Below, piece by piece: positions 47,585-58,694 of a stretch of 64,000 nucleotides of DNA. The translations under genes were made by a program, and so were the position numbers. The stretch is from Uloborus plumipes (Eukaryota > Arthropoda > Arachnida > Araneae > Uloboridae), in assembly GCA_038373865.1 (NCBI GenBank), contig JAXGGA010003393.1, positions 39,535-103,534 of the forward strand. The letters are read 5' to 3'. A model generated the notes under the pieces. It was not told the DNA's origin. It worked only from the letters and a program-made list of their open reading frames with translations, and searched no databases. Positions within the stretch are counted from its first letter, which is position 1. The number at the start of each line of letters is the position of its first letter.

Positions 47585-47830
47585 GTGCGCAGATGCTATT
47601 CCGAAAAAAAAAAAGCATCTGCGCATGACGTCAGTGGTGCACGTAAGCGCGAAATCTAATTGGTTGTAGTGAGATGACGAAGGTCGTGACGTCACCGATT
47701 CCTGCGACTGGACAACTCAAGTCAAGCAAAATGGTGTTATTATTGGAAAGAGAGCTGTTAGGTGCACCACTGACGTCACAAAAACCACGCTCCGTTTTCA
47801 AGGTAGGGTATTTAAAAAAAATAATAAAAA
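47585..47830 (+). promoter_or_regulatory. CRE-rich segment with inverted repeats
   Basis: Three perfect CRE palindromes TGACGTCA (47626, 47687, 47771) lie within 150 bp. The outer two belong to a 17-bp inverted pair, TGACGTCAGTGGTGCAC (47626-47642 and complement 47762-47778). A second pair GCGCAGATGCT/AGCATCTGCGC lies upstream. ATTGGTTG gives an inverted CCAAT box. An ATG at 47731 in AAAATGG context opens a frame reaching CAAG|GTAGGG, a good splice-donor match near 47801. It could be a promoter and first exon or the core of an unknown repeat; the encoded text is unrecognised. Confidence 0.35.
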
Positions 47831-48213
47831 ATAAACTTTTGGGAAAATTAAAGTATTTTCCGGGCCCATGTTATTTCTTTATATCATTCTATCAATTTCA
47901 GTAACAAAAAGAAGTACTTTTGACTGAAAAAACTCACCCATTATGAAAGTCTGCCAATTTTTTTCCCCACTGCTTTTATCCCTTTCCTCTTTTGTCAATT
48001 TTTAAGTTACTGTCCAAGTCCAAAAATTATATTAATACAACTATTGGTTATAAGAGGAATAATGTTGCACACCAGTGTACTGTACATTGTATTGATCTTG
48101 CAATAATTATCTGAGATCCAAAATAACATGAAATAAAATTATAACCCCCTAACGGAAGTCTCTGAAAATGTAAAATTACATTCGTGGTTGTTTAAGCTTT
48201 AACTAGCTAAATA

Positions 48214-48393
48214 CAGTCGAGCCCGCTTATTAGAATATCGGTTAAAAGAATATCGCCTAATATAGTACGTTTTCAATGCACCAAATCGTTGTAATGCATA
48301 ATCGGTGTAATGCACATCATGGATAATGGAATATCCCGCTTATTAGAATATTTTTCGAGTCAAAATGGCTGTTCTATTAAGCGGGTTTGACTG
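48214..48393. mobile_element. Tigger/pogo-like MITE, 180 bp
   Basis: CAGTCGAGCCCGCTTATTAG at the left and CTATTAAGCGGGTTTGACTG at the right are inverted; TA flanks both (48212-48213, 48394-48395). Internal repeats of AGAATATCG-type text occur. Same structural class as 26259-26437 but a different sequence family. Confidence 0.8.
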
Positions 48394-48468
48394 TAGTGAC
48401 AATCAACATTCGGAATAAGAACCTTATTCGACTATGCCAACCTGTTATAAAGTTTTCCAAAATAGGAG

Positions 48469-48770
48469 GCAGAGATGGGCATTGAGATTTTGTTCAAACT
48501 AGACTGCGCAAAATGAAATTGTAGGAATTCCTTTATGAACTTTGAGATTTAAACTGCTGAGAAGGCCCCCGTGCTTCCATGTTCTGAGATATTATGGGCG
48601 ATGATGAACCTTTATTGCGTTTTGAATTATTTTTGTTGTGCCAGAACGGCTTTGGCAGAATGTTAAAGCTCATTAAAAACGTGTTTGTGATGGAATTTTA
48701 AGACGGCAAGGTTTCAAGTCAGTTGTTTAGCTTAATATTTGCTACAATAGGTTTTTGAGTTGTCAGGAAA
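48469..48770 (+). repeat. Long direct repeat, left copy
   Basis: About 300 bp matches 49481-49790 in the same orientation (about 75% by eye). Shared blocks include GATGGGCATTG, TTATGAACTTTG, GGCCCCCG, TTCTGAGATATTATGGG and TGGAATTTT. It is not in any transposon class I recognise; an ancient segmental duplication is likely. Confidence 0.65.
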
Positions 48771-49480
48771 TTAATTTAGTATTTACATTTAATTTCTCTT
48801 TCTAATTTTTGTATTTCAAAATTCAACTTTTAATAACGGCCTGTGGAAAATGATTTTTGTTGAATTTTGTTTAGAGGCGGATGTTTAGAATATTCGCATT
48901 GATTCGATATTTCATCGTAAAATTCCATTCAACCTTATGAAAATAGCATGTTTATAAAATTTTACGGAAATTAAGTACAAATGCCTAAAATAAAATGCTA
49001 AATATTTCCTTTAAAAAAAATTCACGATTATCAATTTATTTCCAGAAACCCAGAGTTTAATATCCATTTAAGAAGGATTTGAATTACAATGGCGATATAG
49101 GATTTAACGTGTTATCTCCTGCGTAAAAACATGCAAGAATAACTCACTGTAATAAAAGGCACGCAGGAATAACTCAAAATTATCATGATAATTTGAAACA
49201 CCCGATTAAAACACACAAATGATCTTCAAACAAATTAAACGCACACATAAATTCTGCTTCAGAGGCGTATTTGCATTTCATTTGGAAACACATTTTACCT
49301 GCGAATTAAAACCCGTCTGGCAAACAATTCTTTGTCGAAACCAAACTCGCATGAAATGAGCCGCTCTCCGATTCTACTCCCCAGCGGTAACCTCTACTCC
49401 CATCAATACACCCATTCGGGAGAGTAAAGGCCACAATTATTTAAATAAGACGCACCACTTTGTTTATAAATGTGTGTGTG

Positions 49481-49790
49481 GCAGAAGATGGGCATTGGGA
49501 TTTTGCTAAAACTGGGTTGCGGGAAATGATGAGATTGTCGTAAGAGATGCGTTATGAACTTTGGGAATTAAATTGCAGAGAATGGCCCCCGCACTTTCAT
49601 TTTCTGAGATATTATGGGTGATAATGAATCTTAACAGCGTTTTAAATTATTTCTATTCCTCCAAAATGGCTCTAGCACGGTTTAAAGCTAATTAAAATTT
49701 TGTTTGGGTGGAATTTTGCGAAGATGTCAAGGTTTCGTTTCCAGTGTTTAACTAAATATTTGTTACTAAAAACTATTTAGTTGAGATGAC
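49481..49790 (+). repeat. Long direct repeat, right copy
   Basis: Partner of 48469-48770 with ~1012-bp offset. Both copies keep the same order of blocks through ATATTTG(T/C)TA. The intervening DNA is unrelated and has no recognised feature. Confidence 0.65.
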
Positions 49791-50332
49791 TTTATTAATG
49801 TTCTTTTTAAAAATTGAACTACAGAAAAGTACGTAACTCATTCATTCTACATTTTTCTGATAGATTTAAAATAATAATAGTAATGATAAGAACTAGGTGA
49901 CTACCACTTCTTGCTCGCTTACGATTGCAAACCCGTTGAACTGCTTACGCAGCTCTTTTGGATTTTTTCGCAATCCGGGCTCATACGTTCGCTCACGGAG
50001 TAAACATTATTTGTATTTAAAAAGGCATACATATTTTTTAATATGAATAGTTTAAGAAACATTTTTTATTCTGTCACAAGCAAGAGCGAGTAAGAAATGT
50101 GAGTAGGCAAGAACATAAACAGCGATCGTAAAAAGCTGATCGTTGATAAATGAAAATCAAGAATGAAAATCATGAATCGTTGAAATATGAAAATCAAGAG
50201 CTAGGAGCAAGTGCGCAAACAACGCAGACAACGAAATTTTTGAATGACGATGGATGCCAAAGCGCTTGAAATACGCTGATCGTTGCTAACGGAAAGAAAC
50301 AAATGAAGGCTTATTTTTCGCTACGCATAAGC

Positions 50333-50334
50333 AT

Positions 50335-50421
<87 letters not shown>

Positions 50422-50424
50422 TAT

Positions 50425-50483
<59 letters not shown>

Positions 50484-50487
50484 TATG
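50333..50487. repeat. (TA)n microsatellite
   Basis: About 155 bp of nearly pure TA dinucleotides with a few G or AA interruptions. The 64-codon Ile/Tyr open frame across it is an artefact. Confidence 0.95.
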
Positions 50488-51179
50488 CACACAATAATAA
50501 TAAATAAATTAGTAATTTTTACAAAGAATTACCCTTTTCACTTTTTTTTTTATTTTTTTTTTCAGTGACTGGATCATTGGGCATGAAAATCAAATAAGAA
50601 TTCAAAAAATTCAGTTTTATCAGTCATTACTACAATTAAACCTACATTTTCTTTAATTGAATCCCTTGGCTCTCTAATAGGGTTCAATATATCATCTCTA
50701 ATTTCCCGACCCTTCAGTAAACAAATTTCTAGAGGTAGCCCAATTTAGTAAGTGCCTTACATTTCGAGTGCAATTAAGTCGGATCTTCTCTTGATTACGC
50801 TGGGAAGATCATAGTCAAAGAGAGTAAATGTAAATGGTAGGTAGATGCTGGATAGACGTTAATTCCATCATACTTTCCTTTAATGACGTAGAAGGTCCGG
50901 AAATACGACTCTCTCACCCAAGCCAATCACTACTAAGAGGAAGTGGATATCTAGACTCTTTCGTTTTGTGTACACCTCTTAACGACATAGGAATCCAGTC
51001 ATTATTATTTGGGGAAAATAACACGAGACAACTGTCTATGTGTAAATAAAGCATTGATTAGATAAAGTGAAAGGAATATTACTATATGTGGGTAGATTCA
51101 TTAAGAGATATTTTTTCAATAATAATAATAATGATAATTGAAGAAATTTAGTTTGTTTTTCTTCAAATGTAAAGATTAT

Positions 51180-52510
51180 CCTTTCTCATTGGAATTTCAT
51201 TTAATCCACAATACTTGGCAATTAAAAAACCTTTATAAAAGCAATATTAGTTCCCAATATTTACATAAATCCCTTAAAAGTTCGTATCTTGGATTAACCA
51301 TATTAATAGAATTGGAACCTCCCTTTTCTTACAAATTCAACCGTATTTTAATTTTACTTATCCCAATCCATCAATCAAACTTTACCTAAATCCTCTAACT
51401 GGAGAAGGCTCTCACATCGCTTAAAAGGCAACATTAATTCCTAACATTTGAAGGATCAGGGGGAAAAACCACGGTAGTCCACTTTTTGTTGAATTTAAAC
51501 TGATGCTACCACCTGTTAGAAAAATAAGTGTAATTTCGTTTAGTATATGCAGTATTCGTGAAAAAACACTGTAGTCCATGTATTATTGTCATTTTAGAAC
51601 AAGTATACTGGGGAAGTTTATGAGTTCGTAAAGTTTAAATTTCGTTTTTCTCAAAATGAATCAAATGTGACTACCGTGGTTTTTCCCCCTGACCCTTCAT
51701 TTACATAAAGATATTAAAGGATTTACCATTTCAATAAGAATTATGTTATTTTAATTAAACCTATAAAATGTTTGATTCTTCTAATCTTTATATCAAACCC
51801 TTACTTTCTGTGGCTATCCATGCTGCTGGATCATTGCTTGACTGATTCGTCTAAAAATAGCTGTCAATAAATAAACTCTGATGCCAAATAGTGGCTCTAA
51901 CTGGTTTTCTCAAGAAGAAAGACTATTTAACTTGTGAAAAACAGCTTTAGTAAAATGATATACCCATTACAGGTTTTGTATGCAGTAACTAACAAGCGTC
52001 CCGTGTTTAGATTACTGGGCATAAATGGGTTAATTACTTCAATCTTTCAATAAATTCATAACTAATCTAATAAGTAATTATAGATCCTTCTGTCTCAATG
52101 GATTTTCATAGTCCAATATAGTTTATGCTTCAACAAACCTTAAACACGTAATATTAGTTCCTAACACCCCCATAAAACCTTTAAAAGATTGCATCTGAGA
52201 TTTACCATCTCAATAAAGGTTCAGAACCACTCTTTGTCTCCTAATTCAACAATAAATATTTTTTTAATCTTTCAATCTTTAGTCAAACCCTAACTAATAA
52301 CTAATTAGATACTATTATTTCTCAACGAAATTTCATACAGTCCAATATAGTTGACGCTTCAATAAACCTTAAAAAAAAACTTTATTAGTTCCTAACATTC
52401 ACATAAAACCATTAAAAGATTGCATCTGAGATTTACCACGTCAGTAAAGATTTAGAACCGTCGTCTTTCCCTCCCAATTCAACCATCAAAATCTTTTTAT
52501 ATTGGTGTGC
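51180..52510 (+). repeat. ~227-bp diverged tandem repeat
   Basis: Four units are recognisable. The last two (starting 52093 and 52320) are clear: TCTCAA, TCATA, GTCCAATATAGTT, GCTTCAA(C/T)AAACCTTAAA, TTAGTTCCTAACA, AAAAGATTGCATCTGAGATT, ACCA, TTCAACAA/ATCAA. Older units at about 51190 and 51405 share TTAGTTCCCAATATTTACAT and AACCTTTA-like blocks. A MITE (51450-51698) and other DNA interrupt the array. Confidence 0.6.
51450..51698. mobile_element. 249-bp foldback MITE with ATTT duplication
   Basis: Termini GAAGGATCAGGGGGAAAAAC and the complement GTTTTTCCCCCTGACCCTTC, followed inward by CACGGTAGTC/GACTACCGTG. ATTT duplications at 51446-51449 and 51699-51702. Inserted into a unit of the 227-bp tandem repeat. 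It is non-coding. Confidence 0.8.
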
Positions 52511-54365
52511 TTTCATTTTTATTCTTCCCAGCCATTCTTCCCTTAGTTCGAACAAAATGTACACTTATCGATGTTTCTCCACTTTGCTGAACGCGTAGAA
52601 TCCATTTCTATTCTTCGAGAAAGAAAATAAATTTCTCAAAGAATGATGGGATATAAATAATATACTCGCAAATAAAAAATAGATCGCCCTGTTTTTGATG
52701 AACTATATTTTCTCTGTTGTTTCCATAAATGGATTGAATTGTTGCCATTCTTTCCTTCCTGTAATTAGATTAGGGCATGCGAGAGGGGTACTGAGGGGAA
52801 TTTGAATTTCGGTTGGCGAATGATGACAAGACTACATACGGGCATTATTTATGAATAAAGTGGATTTCGGGTAAATTTCTTAAGAGAACTTTGGTTTTGG
52901 GAGAGATGGAGCTTTTTCAATTCTGTAAGTAGTCCATGCGCTTTATTTGAAATGGGAACATTAGATTACGGACTATAAACTTAACATTGGAAGAATATTT
53001 GTTAGGGAATCCTACTGAATATGTAATAGTCTTAGTCCTTAAATTTTTATATTTTTAAGTGCAGATCTTGTCAAGCATTTACGAGGAAAAATATCTATCT
53101 CAACATAAACTTTGGTTTCTGTTTTCTTATAATAGATTGCTGTGTGTATAATAGATTGCTGTGCTTCACGTGTTAAGGCAAAGAATGATGCCAGTGTTTG
53201 GCCGTCAGTTTTTATTTGTCAATTGGAATAATTGTCAACATTACTACATAGCATTTTATTTAGGTCTGTTTTCATTTTAGATGTGGAATAAATAGAAAAA
53301 CCTCCCATTTAAGGATTCTGTGATACATTTTAAGCTAAAGCAAAATTACTAATGTAGGGTCCCTTTTGGGACCGGGATTACGTCTGCGTGATAGCACGAT
53401 TCTCCCTTATACTGCTGGTCCTGAAGGGGGAGAGTCATACAAGAGTTGAATACAAAAAATGGAAGAAATACTTTTGTGTTTTTTCTTCTATAAATTTAGA
53501 AAAAGACTATTAACAATAGACATTCATGCTGTATGTCTGCATTTATATTAGCTTGTGTGATTAGTTAAGTATTTTCTCAAATTCACTTGCTGAAGTTTCA
53601 GTGTATATTTTTCTGTTATGACGTTAGTTCTGTAAGTGGTTATATTCCTTTTCTTGGCAACTGAGTTCTAGCGATCGTCTGCGGATAAATTTGGTTTAAA
53701 AAAACTAAACTGAAGGAAAGTGAAGAATGAGATAAAATAATAAAAATTGATGGAACGAACATACACAGTTGAAATTTGATGGAACATTCTGAATTGATTT
53801 TTGTTGCAGTTTGAGATGTAAATAGTCGCATTGAAAATGGTTAATTCTAATACAATATTTTATAAAAAAATTAAAGCCTTTTCATTTCGAACAGTCTCTC
53901 CACAACACCGATAAGATTGCAAGCGCCCAAATGAAGCAGAAAGTCGGTAAGATTTTATCAACAGACGATTATTATAAAAGATCCGCTAACACATTTTTGA
54001 ATTTTACTTTATGGAATCCGCACTATGCCTTTATTTAGATGCCTTGAAGGTAACATGCTTAAGCCATTGCTACACCATATAACGCGTTTAAAAGAACCGC
54101 ACTGGTTCTTCACGCATCACGTTTCAAAAGATATTTGCACAAAATCTGACCTGTGCATAAACTTTTGCGACAGCCAAAAATATATCTTTTGTATTTTCTG
54201 ATTTTCGTTGCGGTTATATTTTTTAAAACTTCAAACACTTAATTAGGGTCATAGTAGCCACTTACAGTATGAATATGAAAACATTCTGCTGAAAAGATTT
54301 CTTTGTTTTCAAAAATTTGCATAGTGCTTAAACTTTTGCGACGCACTGGATGTGTTAGCATACAT
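52511..54365. other. Unannotated DNA
   Basis: No gene. An 18-bp tandem duplication TATAATAGATTGCTGTGT at about 53137-53164. 54159-54175 and 54328-54346 repeat TAAACTTTTGCGAC; the second ends GACGCACTG, which looks like a Tc1-type terminus without a partner. Confidence 0.35.
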
Positions 54366-54629
54366 AATTGAATCGTTTATTTCGAAAAGGTAACATCTCT
54401 ATTTTGATCTCCTCTGTCTCTTTAGAAAATTAAACAGCGCACGGTTATATTTTTGAATGTCATAATCAATGGTTATTTGGTAAATTATTGCAGTAATTGT
54501 GTACTTAACTAAAGGCATTTTTTCATTGATTATGACATTCAAAAATTTAACCGTGCGCTGTTTAATTTTCTAAAGAGACAGAGGAGATCAAAATAGAGAT
54601 GTTACCTTTTCGAAATAAACGCTTCAATT
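54366..54629. repeat. Near-perfect inverted repeat, 106-bp arms
   Basis: Arms 54366-54471 and 54524-54629 are reverse complements with about three mismatches and a 52-bp loop. Ends AATTGAA(T/G)CG. No target duplication is evident. It would form a stable hairpin in DNA or RNA. Probably a foldback MITE; the parent is unknown. Confidence 0.85.
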
Positions 54630-55532
54630 GAAGTTTTCAGCTCACTGAGTATTTTTTTACCTATTTCTATTTTAATACAAAATGCATGAAGTCTGCCCCA
54701 AACATACACTTTTAAATTGTTTTTTAGCTTAAGAAAAAGATACGTTTCTTAAAGTATCCAGGGAATTGATGAACAATTTGCCATTTTGGGCAATGGATCA
54801 AATTTTATTACTTGTTCTAATGTATCTCGTAACCATCACTCAATTTTTAGATGATATTAACCTGCAGCGTACTCTCGTGACATTTGAAGTAATGGCTGTT
54901 TCTTAAGTCTTGCACTTAGAAAGAAAATTCACTAAAATAAAAAACGACTTTAGATTTAAATGCTATTTTTTTTTTAATCCTTATCTCAAAGCTTTTTTCT
55001 TGTTGCAAACTTTAACATACTTTTTTGTATCTTTCGTATTTTTGAGAAGATTTAGCCAACTTTCAACGATTTACCAAGAACTTACGCAGTCAGAATTTAC
55101 CTTTTGGGGGAAAAGGTTTGGTCATAACAGTTTTTAAACGGATATAAAAGGCAATTTTAGGATTAGAAATAAGAGTTAAAACCGAAGTTTCTGATTACTT
55201 TGGTCCCCAAAATCCGTCTTTTTCGCACCCCGGGGATTTGTTTTCTTTGTCACCTTTTTTCAGTTTCGATGTTAACTACAACTACATTTAGCTAATTCTC
55301 CAGCAATGGAGGAAGAAAAAACCTCGATAAGATGACACATGATTCATTTCATCATACTGACGTTTCATTAACATTTGTTCTTTGATTTATGATTTAACCC
55401 TTAAACTGCCCCTGGCGTATATATACGCCCCGCTCTACCAATGCGTTCCCTGCCGCTGGCGTATATAAACGCCTGTTGGAAGTACCAGTTCGTTTTCGTT
55501 TATTGTGTGAATTTGAAGATCTTTTTACGAAA

Positions 55533-55779
55533 ATGTCTGATAGTAATGAGAGTGATTTTTAAGACTATTTTCCGTCATCTTCTGGATCATAAAAGTCGAA
55601 ATATGACAATAGGTTAGATGAAGAGGATTCTGATTGCGACTATTCTCTGAAAGGCGCCCGTCATTGTATAAGACTGGATATGAAACATTTAAAAATGCAT
55701 CGAGAAAATGTATTGTTTTCTCAAAAGCAAAACACGCTAACAATGCGATGAATGTGATTTAGGTTTCTGTGTTCAACAT
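55533..55779 (+). pseudogene. piggyBac transposase remnant, N-terminus and C-terminal part
   Basis: An ATG at 55533 starts MSDSNESDF and then stops. After the stop an acidic tract (DEEDSDCDY) follows, typical of piggyBac transposase N-termini. The catalytic DDD core is absent: the sequence passes straight to text from near the C-terminus (GARHCIRL...), and after a frameshift to CDECDLGFCVQH. That is the start of the cysteine-rich C-terminal zinc-binding domain, which then runs into the inserted element. Stops, a frameshift and a large deletion make it dead. Confidence 0.7.
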
Positions 55780-56497
55780 GAGTTGAGTTGAGACCAATCC
55801 TCCAAATGTCTGACGAAGTCAGCCAAGGTCCATCTGACTATTGATCCGGATGAAATCGAGGACAAGAGGTGAATCAAAGATATCTTCTTTGCAAAGTCCT
55901 AGACAGCCCAGGATATGCTCTGGAGAAGCATGCTAGGTTTTGTATTTAGAGCAGACGTCGAAGATTTTCCTGCCCTCAATGAGTGAGAGACTCTTCGTGT
56001 GGCCGCTTGCTAATCTAGAAATTGCAGTTTTCGATGATCTGTCACAATTGAGGGTTGAATAAAGAGACAGGCTCTTTGCCAGCGTACCACTCATGGTAGG
56101 GAGGGATCTTGAACTCCCTCAAAATATCAGAATTTACAATGGATTGGTGTTCTGAAAAGGTAAGTATGAAGAGGAAGGATTGTCGGAGCAACAGCCCTTC
56201 TTGGCAGGTTCATCCGCCCGGTCGTTGCCGAAAATGTCCACATGGGATGGAATCCATTGAAAGTGGACTTCATGGAGCTTGGAGATGAGCTTTAGTTTAA
56301 GGAGGATAGAAGTGCTGGTTTTATCATCAATTGCGGTCCAGTTATGGAGGTGCTGTATAGAGCTACGCCTGTCTGAAAGGATCCAGAGATCTCCATAATC
56401 ATTGTCATTGAGAATGGCCTCAAGTCCCTGTTCAATTGGTATTAACTCACTTTTGAAGACTGAAGATGAATCAGGGTTGCGAAGGCTGATAGACAGT
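55780..56497 (-). mobile_element. 5'-truncated non-LTR retrotransposon fragment
   Basis: Direct repeats TGTGTTCAACAT at 55768-55779 and 56498-56509 are a 12-bp target duplication. The minus strand holds the RNase H domain and C-terminal tail of a non-LTR retrotransposon ORF2, truncated on the 5' side as usual. The 3' end has a short tandem tail (CAACT repeats) rather than poly(A). The tail encodes HASPEHILGCLGLCKEDIF, a His/Cys C-terminal block I associate with spider families. Confidence 0.8.
56134..56496 (-). pseudogene. RNase H domain of non-LTR retrotransposon ORF2 (fragment)
   Basis: About 120 codons are open to a stop at 56134-56136. In order: FKSELIPIEQGLEAIL (strand with the catalytic Glu), LWILSDRRSSIQHLHNW (catalytic Asp in SD), then WIPSHVDIFGNDRADEPAK with the expected GN..AD. 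These match type I RNase H of I-, jockey- and Tad-like elements. The usual DSRS is DRRS here. Downstream (55819-56130) the C-terminal block continues in other frames with stops. Reverse transcriptase and endonuclease are absent. Confidence 0.8.
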
Positions 56498-56509
56498 TGT
56501 GTTCAACAT

Positions 56510-56545
56510 TGTTTTAGGAAACTTCACACATCAGATAAGTTCTAA
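56510..56545 (+). pseudogene. piggyBac transposase C-terminal end
   Basis: Directly after the target duplication the frame resumes as CFRKLHTSDKF and a stop at 56543-56545. It completes the C..C...C...H.CF..(Y/L)HT pattern of the piggyBac cysteine-rich domain that began before 55779. Confidence 0.65.
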
Positions 56546-56746
56546 CATCTGTTTCATTACACTATTATTCTAAAGATTCAATTTTATATTTTGGTTCTTT
56601 TTTTCATTTTCTTTTTTCAGTGAAAGTAAAAAGATTTTTATCGCAAAATGCACCTCTGTTTTTTCCCCCAAAACACCGCATAAGTACGCGCGCCTGTCTG
56701 AAAAACGGTGGCACTGGGGAGCGCATCTTGTTAGTTAGGGGGTTAA

Positions 56747-57758
56747 TTTTCAATTGGTTTTTGCATTAAAGTTTTGAAATGTGCATCTAATTTTCTTTCA
56801 ACTTACTATTATCATAATAGCTTGATTCTGCAATTTCATAATCATAACAATCGTTAGCCTTATATTCCCATGACACTATAATGTAAAACATATTTAGAAA
56901 CAAAAACAAAGAATTTTATGGATAGTTATTCCCTACATTCACTCAACACCGGATGTTTATTACCATTTCAAAACAGTTGACAAACGGTACTTGAGTTTAA
57001 AAACTATTTCCAAGTCACTCACTATTCCCCATGCATACGCTTGATACGTTCCAAAAACTTCTTACGCGGGAAGAAATACACACCGGCTTCATCCCACCAC
57101 AAACAAAAGAAAACGTTCCATTCGAACTCGCCCATGAATACCATTCCGGAAGCCGTTTCGAACACATTTAGGGGCAGGAGAAACCTGCCCTTTACTTTTG
57201 GGAATAAAATCCAACTTTCGAACGGTGACCACAACCCCTCTATTTCAGCCGCTCCGGAAATATTTTTCGAGAAATTTTCCTATAAAAACCCACGTGACCG
57301 CAAGAGCGTGAGCAGACGTGACTACAGACTCATATTTCCAATATTCCATCTAAGGTTTTTCCTTTTTTGCTTTGAAAGTAAAATCCGCGCCAAAGCTGAA
57401 TTTCCATATTCTATGGAAACGAAATGGAAGGAATAAAACATGGAATTGGGTTTTCGGTTCTCAAACTTTTAGTGGTTTGAAACAAATATTAAACATTTTC
57501 TTCTTGCATTACGAGGTCTATGTAATTCCTTCTTTTAAGAATCATGACCAAAGGGCAATTTCCATTTTAATAAAAGCAACACTTGCTGCACAAAATAGCC
57601 TGAAAAGACAGCTTGTTTCGTTGCTTGAATTTTATGAAGAACATAGACTACTGCTATAAAATGAAACTAAATTTAGAAGATTTGGAGAAACAGTATTTAC
57701 ATGATAGTTCCTTAACTGCTCCGTAACGGACATATCTTAAGAGATACTGATTTCCTTA
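56747..57758. other. Segment with higher GC; no recognised gene
   Basis: 57000-57440 is less AT-rich and has overlapping open frames: 131 codons on the + strand (57041-57436, rich in Lys/Arg/Ser) and 70 on the minus strand (57022-57234). A third frame runs 57372-57659. No domain is recognisable. It may be host single-copy DNA, possibly an untranslated exon. Confidence 0.3.
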
Positions 57759-58141
57759 CAGTGTCAAAAATTCAACAAGCTTTTATGGTAAATGTTACTG
57801 TAAAATGTAGCATTTATAGTACAGAAATTTTTTACAGTAAATTGTACCGATAAAAAAAAATGCGATTTCAGCGCCAATGGATCACCACGTGACTGACTGT
57901 GAGATGCACATGACGCCCTATTTCCGCTCTCCTGATGTATCTCATCTGGTACCGTGGATAGTAAAGCAGTGTGAAAAAATTGGGTCCCGGGTTCGATCCT
58001 TGTCGTTCGTATCTCGCGCATTTTAATTCTCGTTTTTTCTTCCGTAAAATTTTACAGTAAAAACATATTTTACGGAAAATGTTACTGGCAACATAGATGC
58101 CAGTAACCTTTACCGTAAAATTTCAGGAAAATTTTTAACGG
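57759..58141 (+). mobile_element. Composite MITE/SINE with tRNA-like core
   Basis: The ends are inverted, GTGTCAAAAATT on the left and AAATTTTTAACGG on the right, followed inward by GGTAAATGTTACTG and its complement. Between them lies a tRNA-like segment (about 57938-58015) with a B-box GGTTCGATCC and an A-box-like GGTACCGTGGATAGTA about 45 bp upstream. Palindromes such as GTTACTGGCAACAT...GCCAGTAAC crowd the right end. It looks like a transposon that captured, or was derived from, a tRNA-type SINE; it is not a functional tRNA gene. Confidence 0.45.
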
Positions 58142-58142
58142 A

Positions 58143-58352
58143 AGGTAAAACCTTCCGCGCATTTACGCATGCATCAGGTCTTCTCTGATCTCAACTAAAA
58201 TAGGAGTGTTAGGTGAGATAGCAATAAGGGGGAAAATACGCATTTTGAACTGTATAAAACAACGTGGAACGATGCTAATTTCAAATACAGTTTAGTTGAA
58301 TATGTCAAAAGGATAGCACAAATATAATTTTAAATTGAAAATTTGAACAACC
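58143..58352 (-). mobile_element. TA-type MITE family A copy 5, truncated
   Basis: The reverse complement of family A: GGTAAAACCTTCCGCGCATT, CTAAAATAGGAGTG, the TTTGATACGG equivalent (ACTGTATAAAACAACGTGG) and AGTTTAGTTGAATATGTC. Its outer end merges with the composite at 57759-58141, and the other end stops within the AACCTCGCAAC region, so both termini are lost. Confidence 0.65.
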
Positions 58353-58694
58353 TCGCAACAAATTAACCTCGCGTTTCTGGAAAAGTGAATGAAAAAATGT
58401 TAAATGAAATGCGTCTGATATCGCGTTAGATACTTGACAACATTGTTGCTTTAACATTCATCTCTGAAGGTGTAGCTTCTTTTCACTTTTATTTTGAATT
58501 CATTTTTGGGTTTTACTTCAGTTTCATAAAATTTCGATGTCATTTGTATGCAGTAATATTAACCTCTAGTGTTTTTTTTTTCTTTAATTTTATTTTTAAG
58601 TACAAATAAGATTTGTGCTCCAAGGCCCTTTATTCTTTGATATAGGATAGCTAACATTTGATGGCTCGGGAATTTATCTTCATCAGTGACCCTA

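Larger units (their letters stand above)
55398..56742 (+). mobile_element. Internally deleted piggyBac transposon
   Basis: TTAA at 55394-55397 and 56743-56746 border CCCTTAAACTGCCCC and ...TTAGGGGG termini. Two near-identical palindromes GGCGTATATATACGCC and GGCGTATATAAACGCC follow the left end. The interior has the start and the end of a piggyBac transposase with the middle missing, and is split again by a retrotransposon fragment at 55780-56497. Nothing in it could be functional. Confidence 0.75.

Noticed and set aside
50303..50497. 64-codon Ile/Tyr-rich frame
   Set aside because: Pure translation of the TA microsatellite.
54328..54352. Tc1-type terminal repeat (AAACTTTTGCGACGCACTG)
   Set aside because: Only one end is visible, with a same-orientation fragment at 54159; boundaries cannot be set.
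57041..57436. 131-codon open frame
   Set aside because: No domain, no supporting splice or start context, and overlapping open frames on the other strand; kept only as an unannotated stretch.
57938..58015. tRNA gene
   Set aside because: Only the B box is canonical; no cloverleaf can be folded by eye.
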